Positions 11,239 to 23,636 of a stretch of 64,000 nt of DNA are shown here, in pieces. Position numbers and translations under genes: made by a program. This DNA is from Onchidella celtica (taxonomy: Eukaryota > Mollusca > Gastropoda > Systellommatophora > Onchidiidae), in contig OZ007571.1 in assembly GCA_963931925.1 (NCBI GenBank), forward strand, positions 13,340,506-13,404,505. Reading direction: 5' to 3'. Numbering within the stretch: the first letter of the stretch is position 1; each line of letters starts with the position of its first letter. The notes beneath the pieces are model-generated. The model searched no databases. It was given only the letters and a program-made list of their open reading frames with translations, and had not been told where the DNA came from.

Positions 11239-14200
11239 AGAGAAAGAGAGAGGGGGAGACGGACAGACAGACAGACAGAGAGCAGAAAGGAAGACACATA
11301 ATATATATAGAGAGACAGTGAGATAGAGAGTCACAGTGAGAAAAGTGGGGGGGGGGGGGGGAGGAGAGAAAAGAGATGCCAATGCACACGCAAACACACA
11401 TTCAGATACACTATATAATTATATACATATATATATACTCATTACTAAGGAAGTAGACACTAATTTACATTATCATGTCAAACCCTGTGTGCATAATATG
11501 ATCTACTTTGCCATATTTCTGACCCAGACAAGAATAATTTTTGCAATCATTCAGGTCACAAAAAGGCACTAAAAGTAGACCTATGGAGTGTTTCTGCTAC
11601 TCTCACCTCCACGTAACATGCGTTGATGTAACCTTCCTGTTTCGTCTTCTCGCTTCCATGGAGATGGACTCGGGAATGATCATCTGAAGAAAAGGTCAAG
11701 AATGGATGGGGAGTGGGCAGATACAGAAACAGATGGGCAGGTTAAAACATCAGAACAAATGAAGGAATTATAACAGGAAATAAGGCCCTGCTTTCGTCAA
11801 TTATGAATTATGTGAAAAAGTGAAGTACATATCTGGCAGAAAATATTTATATTAAAAGAATAATGCCTCTTCAAAACATATAAAACACTACGGGTCTGAT
11901 AACATACAAAAGATTTATCTTCCCTCTTTCTTATGTTGAGTTTTCATGGGCTTTATAAAACTCTGCGAGATTTGATTCTTCATCTCCATGAAACGAAAGA
12001 GAAATAGTTTTGAGATGATAACTGCATTAGTCTACAAATGAAATAATGACAGATAACTGAAGGAATTCACTCACAAGCACAAATGTTCTTGTATCGATTT
12101 TTCATTCTGTTTTCGGCACTGGCAGCGACCTTTGTGGTGGCCTCTTTGTTTGTTGGAATAGCCTGGGCCAGAAATCAAACTTTTAATCCATTGCTAATTT
12201 TCTTAAATTCTTCATTACTACATGCTGTATGACTTATCTTAAGTTAAGGTGAACGCTATGTAATCCAGAGAAATACGCCATTTTGGGTCATATATTACTT
12301 TAGCAATTTCAGTCAACTTTTTAAAATACAAAAAACACAAAAGATTGATAATCAGATCACCAGTCTGAAAATTCTCATAAAGAACCATTACCGACATTGA
12401 AAAGTTATTTTATCTGTGACATGATACACATCATTCAACAAAGATCTCTCCTAATTTGAGCTTGAATAAAATTGTGACTGTTAAGTTACGAAAATCACAA
12501 AGCTAGAAAAACAGAATGCAAGTTAAAGTAAAGAATACCTTTATCAAGACAGTTGGAATGAGGTAACTGACTTGATATCCGTTATTAATACAATGCATCA
12601 CAATCAGTTTCACATTCACTAACTTTACCTCAAACTGCTCTTTGAAGAAGTCTTTGTCATGCGTAGCCACGAAATTGTCCAGATCTGCGACGGCAATAGA
12701 AGTTGAGCTCAGTGCAAGGACGGTGTTGTAATACACTCCTCCTGGCTTCTTGCCTTCACCTGCATTGTTTCCGCTCGCTCCTGGCTTCAGCAGGTTCTTA
12801 CTCTTCACTGTACAAAAAGACATTGGAATCTCATGTTGATTACACTGACTACAATATTTAAATAAATAGATTTCTGTATTTACATCTATAATAATTAAAC
12901 ATTGCTATGTGTTCAAGATGAGCAGTAGCAATAAACAATTTTATTGGAATATTGAAATTCTTTTGCAAGACGTTGGCATCCACATTTTTGCAGTAGTAAA
13001 CCGAGTTTTTACTTCCCTCTATGTCAGATAAATATAATAAGGGATGTAAAGCTTTCCTGCAGAACAAGAATTTACAAAAACGACAAGCTGAAGGAAATGA
13101 AATAAACAAACAAATAAAGAAACAAAAAAAAACAAAAAATGAACTAACACAAAACATCCATAAACTCTGAAAATAAAGAAATCTAGTGTCAGTTAGATAA
13201 CAGCTTTGTAATCATTTCACCGTTTGGTGAGCCCTCACCCAGAGTCGTATAGCGTCTTCATTTAGAGGGAAAGAGGCGAACATTTTACACGGGTGACAGA
13301 ATAATTGTGGCTCAATTGCGAACTTTATTAATACATTATCAATACGACCTGGTAGGTGTGTGTGAAAAGAGGCAGTTGGGAATGTGGGAGGGACTTTATT
13401 GGCTATATTGCCATTACCAACATACCTGGTGGTTTCGGTTTTATGGGTGGTTTGGGTTTGCCAGGAGGTGTGGGTTTTCTAGGTGTTTTGGGGGGCTCAG
13501 CCTTCATTTTTCCATCAACATCTACAACTGGTGAGAGTTCCACTTTATTTTCTGTTACTGCATCATCGACGACCTTGGCATTTGCGTAATGGTCTTCAGG
13601 TGTGGCGACTTCCTCATGTTTAACTTTATTGGCTGGTTGAGCGTTAATTACGACAGATTGTGAGGCTGCAATGGGTTCTGGCTCAGTGGCCCGTCCGCTA
13701 CTTCCATGTAAAGAGTTATAATCATTGGATGGTGGAGGATAACGATAGTCAGGTTTCTGCGTATTTTTCCGTCGTCTGCAAAAAAAAAAAAGTCATAAAA
13801 AACACAGCCTGTGTTATCCGTGTAAACATCGATAGATATGATTGTGGTGTAGCCCATGTAGATTGAATTTATTTTATACTGTAGCTAGGTAAAAGATGTA
13901 CTTTGATTATAAAGCAATGGAAACAGTTGTTTGACCCTTACTAGTGAAGGCAATTGTTTCATGACCGTAAATACAACAAGTTTGCATTTGGCAAAGGTGT
14001 GGGTTTTGCAGATGGCTTGGGAGGCTCAGCCTTCAGCTTGCCATTAATATTTACAACTGGTGAGGGTTCCATTTCATTTTCTTTCACTGCATCATGGATG
14101 ACCTTGGAATTTTGGGCAATGGTGTTCGGGTGTGACAACTTCCTGATGTTCAACTTTTATTTCTTTATTTGTTGATTCAGTTTATTATGACAATCTGTGA

Positions 14201-17200
14201 CGCCACAGAGGATTCTGGTTCAGTAGTCTATCTTCTGCTTTCATTTACAGACTTGACTTCATTGGGGGGAGATGAATTTCGATGTCCAGATTTGTGCGTA
14301 TTTTATAGTTGACTGAAAAAATAATCCTTCAAAAATGTTATATCCCAAGTTGGGAAGTGTGAAATATAGAAACATCTGACTGGCTGCATCTTCTCACATC
14401 GTTACAAGCTAACAGCAATGAGTATATCTACTATTCTGTCTCTTAATATCAATTTATTCTGCAGGAAAAACCTGTACATTAAATGTACCTCCATAGAAAA
14501 ACACCCATGATGATGGCGACAGCCAGTATAAGAACAACTGCAATGGGTACAATGATGGCAACAAGTGGTGGATCATCGTCGCCTCCTGAAACTTCTTTCT
14601 CTGTATACAAAAAAAAACGGAAATACAAAGAAATAATTGCTTATTCGTGAGTGCAGTTCTCTTCGGGTTGAAAGAAAACTGTCTGATAGTTTAGACCGTG
14701 AACACAGCCAATCAAAGAAAAAGTGATAAAAGCAAAGCACAGGTTAAATAATATCACATCTTCTAGCCGGGCACTGTTCTGAAACCTTTCCACTGTTCCC
14801 GACAAACAAGATTTACAGTAAATTAACTCCTGTCAGTTTTGTGCTTGATCCATTGTGACAATACCATTTTATTGTCATCCTTTTTTACAGACTCGGCAGA
14901 GAGTTTTATAATGAACAAACCGGTGGTATAAATATTCCTTTCAAAATGGAAGGATGTGGTATTCATCGTATTGTCATGAAATGAATTGTACAATTTGAAG
15001 AGCTGCAAATTGGTAGAAACTGGAAAGCTATAAATAAAGTGTTTCACTTAATGTGGACAACCAAAAACAAAGAACATACAAACACACACACGGGCTCCCG
15101 CATACGCACGCACACACACACGCACCCACACATACAAAAAAAACCACACACGCGCGCGCACAGACATGCACTCACACAAACAGCTTTATAGCATAATTTG
15201 AACACTCGCCCATCCAGTCTCTCACTCCAATCGTGTCTTAAAATATGCAAACTGAAAAGTGTGCTTGACCTATGTTTGAACTGTATAATATCCATTTACA
15301 ATACTACATCACATGTGAATTATTGATGTCACCATAAACTACTATTATTAATTATTAATGTTTTCGAATTTTAATTATTATTATTTTTTTTTAATCTGGA
15401 CTTTCAAGTTTGGAGACTGAACTGAAACAAGAGTATTATATTTTCATAAGAATTCACACAGAGAAGACTTTGGCGGTTTCCCAAATTATTATAAGAACAT
15501 GATACTTATCAACCAGTCGTTTATAAAAGAAAATAATGCAGTATGTTAGAATTTTTGAAAAACAAGTATGAAACAAAATAATTTTATTATAAAGAATACC
15601 TCTGTTAATTCATACCCAATCATTACAATGTGATACAGACCAGTGACACACATATACGTGCCCACACACACGCATGGTCACCAACACACGCATGACTACA
15701 CACTGTCTTGTAAGGTGCAGTTTGCTTTTTAATTTGAATTTGCACAACGGCGCCCAACCCCCCCCCCCCCGAAAAAAAAAGAAAATCGTATGTTCCAAAT
15801 GAGTAAAGGTGCAGACCCATTTGGATCCACATTAATATTGTAAATAATGATAGTGGTGAAAAAAGAATTTTTAAAAATATTTTGTTCATATCTTTAACTC
15901 GTTCTCTACGCATGACTTTCCATTCACCCCTTCCCCTTGGAATGCTCTGGTAAAGGAAAATTATAGGGGGAAAAGCTATTGGAGAAGAAGGAGTCAAATC
16001 TACAGGAAGTTAGGGAATCGGGGGGATTGAATAATTAAACTTACTTTTTGTTTTGTTTCATTTTAGTATGCTCAAGTATCATTGATCTTATTTACTGGGC
16101 AATAATTAACAATGGGTTAACCGTTCTGTTCTAGACAGTAAATTAAGTAAACAGGAAGTGACCGCCATCCATTATATAGGACGATGTAAAATAAGACTTA
16201 CCTGTCCGACACTGATCTCCCTCATACCCAGCCTCACATCCCAAGTTGCAATTGCCATGTTCATGATGACATGGAGACTGGGTGTTATTGTTCTCTACCG
16301 GCAAGCAGGTCGAACTACAAATAGAGTTGCAGGCTTTTCCATATTTGCCGGATTCGCACACTGAACGAAGTAGTTTAACAAATCAATTGAGCATTTCAAC
16401 TTTTTTGGGGAAAATTATCTACAATGTACATCAGGGTAGATAGATTACCATGCTCCAAAAGTTATTTTAAAAAAGGGAGGGGGGATTGGGGGCACCTTAT
16501 CACTAAGGTTAATTATAATGTTAGGAGACATGGTCCTTGTATGTCGTCTCACTGAAGTTCAGTTCCGTCCTCTCTCCAAACCGTGTCTTTGCATTGTACC
16601 CCTACATTCTTAAAAGACCATGCCACATGTGGCGCACGTGCACATTGCTATGTGTACTGTGACTCTAGTATCTGGCTCTAGCTCTGCCACAAGCACAAGC
16701 CAAACATGGTTATCTGTCAAATAATATTGTTTGCAGCAGAATCTCAGTAAGCTTTGAAATGTTTAGAGTGGCCTAAGGTTCATCTAAATAACTCCCTTCC
16801 AGCTGCCAAAATGTGCTATGATACTTTTGTTCAGTCTTAAAATTTTTCAATTAAAATGTTACTCCAAGCCAAGCAGTTTTGAAAAATGTCATTACAGGAG
16901 ATTTAGATTTTCGACTGCATTATATAAAGATTACGAAGTCTTAGAATGAACTATCCTTTATACATAAATAGAATTTACAGCAGTGACACAATGTTCATAA
17001 ATGCCAATTAAATTCAATTTCAAATGTTATTTTATTGCTTTATACTATTATCTAACTGCTGTTGCACTCATCCCTTTCTAAGTCTCAGACCTTTACCTGA
17101 GATAGAGCAGGAAAACACTGAACGGAAATTATGTAAGACATGGCCTATAATAATACAGCATTTTGTAATTAAAATACAAGTTTGACAAATCTTGACAATT

Positions 17201-20200
17201 TAGTAAAAAAGGCAGTGAAATGATTTATAATACCAAACCTAAACCAATTAAAATGTAAGAAAACTCTTTTTTATTTTTTGCTATAAGCGAGGCACATATA
17301 ATATTCATTCTTATAATATTTACCTTGGTAAAGAAATGATGTCTGTCAGATGCGTTATCCCCCAAAACAGGTCAGTTTCTTGCCCTTTGTAGATGTCTTT
17401 CTTAATATTCTAGTTTCGGGCTTGAAATATCATTTTCATATTGCAGATGAGTGTGGTTTGACAAAACAAGGATTGCGTTCGATTAACAATACTTCCTTTT
17501 TATTTATTCATATTTTTAAATACTGAAAATTGCTCAATTTGCTATGTCTAAATACTTTGAATTTCAAAATTACCGTCCTTTTTATATTAAATGGCATATC
17601 TTGTTTACTAAGAAAAGGCAAATTGGAATGATTTCAGTCCTCAAATCAAAATATTACAAAAAATAAAATGTCTATTAGTCTTTTCTCACTGATGCTACCA
17701 TCACATATTTTGTCCGTGCACTAAGCAGAATTGGGTCCGGATGTTCTTAAAAAACACACTTAAGTAGATTTACATCTCCTGATTTCACAGTGATAACACC
17801 GTGAACAATGAAAGCCACGCCGGTTGCTTGAGAGATTCTCAAAGCTCTGAAAATAAGTGCGTCGATTTTGGACTGTCACTGGTGCTACCATTGATATCTT
17901 GTAAACTTCGACTTCGAGACGAGATTTCCATATTTAGTTCTAGTATTGTAGGTTGCCACGTATATTCAATAGTACCACTGTTTTATTTATTGTATCTATT
18001 CATCCACAACTACCAGGGCCCTACATTCATCGGTTTGTCTCTGATGCTACCGTCACTGGTGCTACCGGGAAACAGTGACACGCTTGATAGCCTCGGAGAC
18101 TGGAAGGTTCAAAATCGATTTTTTGTTCAAAATTACTGTTCCAAATAACAGATTATTTTATCTTATTTACTTTTAAATTTGTGGCAAGTAATTTCACTTC
18201 CAGATGTATCTGGTAGGGCGGCGGGGGTGTGTGGAGGGGTGTGTGGGGTGGGGGTGGGGGGGGCGTTGAAGTAAGATGAACAGCACCATGTTCTCTGAAT
18301 GTCATGCTGAAAGAGTGTCTTTTGAAACATGGGCGTAATAGTTAAAGTCGCTCCTTAAAATTGCGTGTGTGTGTATGTGTGCGTGTGTGTGTATGTGTTG
18401 GTGTTTATCTGTGTGTGTTGGGGGAAGGGGGAGGGGGGGTCTTAGCAATATACTTTGAAGAGAAAGGTAGAACACGTCTTTAAAATTATTTCTACCAATT
18501 TTTATGCATCTGTGTGTACTTTTGGTCACTCTTAGAGTTCAAGTATTTTCTGATTTAGTTGAAAGCATAAATACACTAAACAAAGTCTCCAACCTGTAAA
18601 AATGCATTTTTAAAAAAAATTTTAAATGAGTGGAAACCAGATCTGGGAGAATATGGTTTTGTTTAATGTGGAGATATTTTTCAGAGAAAAGAACAGCGCT
18701 TTTCTTTGTTCTCATGATTTATGTCACAGTTTTTGTGACTGGACCTACGGTTTGTCAGCAGTGCCACCACAGTTTTTAAAAAATGATATAAAATTAAGTT
18801 TTAAAGCAGATTATTTATGACTTGTTTTACAAAGCTTTGAGACATCCCTTTGCCTACAGAGTAAATAATGATCAATGTTGGACTTGTCAGTTGCATGTGA
18901 ATTGGATTGAACTGTTCGATTTTTAGAAATATTTCTTAGAAATTCACATTCCCTTTAAATATTCAGCATTTATGACAGTAGAACCCCATGGCTTTCAACA
19001 TTCTTTTATATTAGGTGGTGTCTACAATAACTTTAAAAAAAACATTCAAAACCTCAAAAAGTAAGTACACTTTATTTATTTCCAATTTAATTTTGGTGGC
19101 ACCAGTGACATTTTTCACCATATTACGATCGTTTTTATATCTTAAGAAAAAAGCCCCCTTTTAGCCTGGAAAACCCACAAACACATAATGCGGATAATTA
19201 GGCTATATTAAATAAAAATCACCCTTGATGTCAAAAAAAAATAAAAAAATTTTCGGTTGCAAATCTGTCATCCAAAACGACTTTTTTTTTCGGGAACGCC
19301 TCGTCACAGGAAGAGTTTACTCATTGTAACTCAGGTTAAAAAATAATTCTACATCAATATGATCATTAGCATTCCTTGCTGATTTATAAAGGTATAAAGA
19401 TATTTGCATGTAATAAAAACAAAATTGACTAAAATTCAAACATTCTCCCTCCTGCCACATCATCGCCACTAAGTGTCAGTCATTTGTCATCATCTGCAAG
19501 AGGAAATAACACGGTTATTAATATCACGTACTTTCTACGCATTTGTCTCCCCGGTAACCGTCTTTACAGCCGTCGCTGCACGCTCCTGAACTGTCATGAC
19601 AACTTCCATCTCCCTCGCAGTTCTCACTACAGCTGTCGACGCATCCCGGACCATATTTGCCGGCTGGGCACTCTGTAGTTGAGTAGAGTGTGTAAATTTT
19701 GGAAGTGCCTCAAGTTTTGTCGCATAAAAACAGTGTGCATAATTTGTTTTAGCACTGTGTGAAAATATTAGGTGCCTTGAAAAAATGTTAGCATTTTTTT
19801 TTATTGTTCATGATTGTAGTAATGTATCCCTGATGTACTTACAGCTAAGAAAATGACATAATATAATATTCTGCCATAAACAGTAAACAGATAAATGTGT
19901 TTGCCAAATTTGTCTTTGAATGGACTATTCGCTTGATTCACGTCATTATTGCCTACCATTTATTACTTGGTGCCCGTATATTATATCAAAATTAACAAAA
20001 AGCGGGGAAGTAAAGAGAATAAAAGCTAAGGGTGGGTTGTGAATGGGAAAATGGGAAGATCGATAGTAAGTCGTAAATCTAAACTATTTGGGGACACGTT
20101 GGTCTAGAGGCAAGGTGCTCGCCTATCATGCCGAAACTACCCGGTTCGCATCCCGAGTGGTGCAGGCATGTTGGAATTTTGGATGTTTCTCATATTTTCC

Positions 20201-22179
20201 TGTCCCTGATCCTCTGGTAGGAAGGATGGAGCACCTAGTCACCTCGGATAAGGACCAAAAACTCTGAGGGCCCATAGGCCATGTGCAGATTAAGGTATTG
20301 GCAGTTGGAAATCGAGAAGAGCAGGTCTAAAGGACAAATCTATTGGACACTTGATTAGCAATATTGTTTTAATTTCAATGACCATGTGGTTTGCCAAATC
20401 CTGAATGAGCAATAAAGAAAATCAGCATCATTCTGTTGCTTCCAAATTCTTTAAAGAATGAAAGAATAGTTGAAACACCGAATGTGAGAAATACCGCAAA
20501 ACCTTTTCAACAGATGAATTCAAACTCTCTCCAGTGGAGCTGATAAAGATTTCCGAGATAAACAAGAAATGTACCAAATTGATGATTTAAAACCGTAGTC
20601 TAAGAGATGTCGTCAGATGTGAGTCAATTACTGCTCCATTATAATAAATGCTTCAATCTGCCACCCAGGCTACAGACATGGATAAAAACAAAATTGTCTC
20701 CTACATTGGAGTGGACATGCCCTGGTTTAGCCGCTGCTCTACCAGTAGAGCAGCAATGAACGCTCTATAGGTGTGAATTCTTTCCCTCAGACTCTCTGCC
20801 ACCTGTGGGACTAAGTCAGCGAATTTTCGAGGGATGGAGGATTGTGAGAGAAGGGGCAGAGGGCAGCAGAGAATGAGGGTGATCAATGGCGACAGAATCA
20901 GAAAGGAAGAAGCATGAAAGGGGAGGAGGTCCGGGGAGGAAGAGAAATTTTAAGGCCCACACAAAAAATGCAAGGTTTGAGATTACATCAGTAATCTAAA
21001 GCATGTTTTTATCTTATGTTGGATACTCTCTGATCTTTTGTGTAATAATATTTGGCAGAACAGTTTATTCTCACTACGACTTCCTCTATGCAAACCTCTG
21101 GCGTTGGTACAGTTAGATTTTATAATGGCCATGAGATGAAATGTCTCAAATTAAACCACATCAGTTCACTATCAGTGATAAATATATCAATTTTTTAAAC
21201 TGTGTTTATTCCCCATATTCCCAAGAGAACAATAAAACAACCTTGAGGTACCCTGTGATTGAATTACTCAAAACCTCTGGCGTTGGTACAATTAGGTTTT
21301 ATATGCGCCATGAGACAAAATGTCTCAAATGAAACCAGATCAGTTCGTTATTTAAACATCAGTGATAAATATATCAATTAAAAAAAAAAAAAAATCAATT
21401 TCTTGAACTGTGTTTATTCCCCATATTCCCAAGAGAACAAGGAAACAAACCTGACGTACTCTGTAATTGAATTATTCAGTGAGTAAAGTCAAACCTTTAA
21501 TGACATGAATTCTAAAATGTCCTGAACATATCATATCACTTACGTGTGTCACATCTTGTACCATTAAAGCCCGCTTTACAACCATTTGGACACACTCCAG
21601 AATCAAAGTCACATATGACATTTCCCTTACAGTTCCCACTGCAATTGTATTTGCAGTCTGGTCCATATCTCCCGGCAATACATTCTGTAAACAAGATGAC
21701 CAAAATTAATATCGACAAGGGACATTTTAAATCCTGTGGTAGCATCCGATGTTGTATTTATGAGCCATATTTAACAATTCGTTTCTCAAAAGATGCCAGT
21801 GTAAGCAATTCCTTTCCACATCTAGTGTCGCGATTCGAGTTTAGTACTGCAAATGCCGTGCATAGGTCACGGTGAGTCAATGATTTGTTGTTAACCGAGA
21901 CATCGCGTAGTGGCCTTGAGCTGCCCTCGTGGGCAGCATGATTTTAAGTAATGTTTTTGACATAGAAACTGTTAGATGGAGAGAAAGTGTTGGGAAGGAA
22001 GAGGTGTAGGTAAACCAATGCCCAGACACGCCAGGGACTGAATGGGATTGTTAGAAGGCGCTGGCGGCCATCTTGGGGTGGGTCGCGACTCATTATTTGA
22101 GTCATCGTGTTTGTAAACGGAGCAGCGTGTAGGCCTTTGTCTATGAGAAAGTTTATCTGTCTATCTGTCTGTCTGTGTA

Positions 22180-22245
<66 letters not shown>

Positions 22246-23452
22246 CTATCTATCTATCTATCTATCTGTCTATTCCATCTATCTATTCTATTTATTCTAT
22301 CTATCAATTCTATTTATCTTATCTTTCTGTTCTGATCTGATCTAGTCTGATATATTCTGATCTGATATATTCTGATCTGATCTATTCCGATCTGATGTGA
22401 TCTATTGTGATCTGAGATGATCTATTCTGATCTGATCTGATCCAATCTGATCTGATCTGATCTATTCTGATCTGATCTGATCTGATCTATTCTGATCTGA
22501 TCTATTCTGATCTGATATATTCGGATCTATTCTGATTTGGTCTATTCTGATCTGATCTGATCTGATCTATTCTGATCTGAGCTATACCGATCTGATCTGA
22601 TCTGATCTATTCTGATCTGAGCTATACTGATCTGATCTGATCTGATCTATTCTGATCTGATCTGATCTATTCTGATCTGATCTGATCTGATCTATTCTGA
22701 TCTGATCTGATCTGATCTATTCTGATCTATTCTGATCTGATCTGATCTATTCTGATCTGATCTATTCTGATCTGATATGATCTATTCGGATCTTTTCTGA
22801 TCTATTCTGACCTGATCTATTCTGATCTATTCTGATCTGATCTGATCTATTCGGATCTGATCTGATCTATTCGGATCTATTCTGATCTGATCTGATCTGA
22901 TCTATTCTGATGTGATCTGATCTGATCTATTCGGATCTATTCTGATCTGATCTGATCTATTCTGATCTGATATATTCGGATCTATTCTGATTTGATCTAT
23001 TCTGATCTAATCTGATCTGATCTATTCTGATCTGAGCTATACTGATCTGATCTGATCTGATATATTCTGATCTGAGCTATACTGATCTGATCTGATCTGA
23101 TCTATTCTGATCTGATCTGATCTATTCTGATCTGATCTGATCTATTCTGATCTATTCTAATGTGATCTGGTCTATTCTGATCTGATCTATTCGGATCTGA
23201 TCTGATCTATTCGGATCTATTCTGATCTGATCTGATCTGATCTATTCGGATCTGATCTCATCTGATCTATTCGGATCTATTCTGATCTGATTTGATCTAT
23301 TCTGATCTGATCTATTCTGATATAATATGATCTATTCTGATCTGATCTGATCTACTCTGATCTGATCTATTGCGACCTGATCTATTCTGATATGATCGAT
23401 TCTGATCTGATCTGATCTGATATGATCGGTTCTGATCTGATCCTATCTGTTC

Positions 23453-23516
<64 letters not shown>

Positions 23517-23601
23517 TTTATCTCTCTCTCGCTTCTCTCTCTCTTTCTCTCCATATCTCTCTCCCTATCTGTCTCTCTCTCTCTATCTGTTTCTATCACT
23601 G

Positions 23602-23636
<35 letters not shown>

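Noticed and set aside
11085..11401. Ser/Leu/Cys-rich open frames on the minus strand
   Set aside because: Produced by GA/GACA microsatellite; no splice support.
12858..13157. Phe/Cys-rich 99-codon minus-strand frame between exons 16 and 17
   Set aside because: It includes T/A homopolymer translation and is not in splice phase with its neighbours.
20091..20175. Possible functional tRNA gene
   Set aside because: A and B boxes are present but the stems do not close and a SINE body follows; best read as a SINE head.
22325..23455. Regular repeats that might be taken for a CRISPR array
   Set aside because: Units are 5 bp without spacers of constant length, and the context is eukaryotic.
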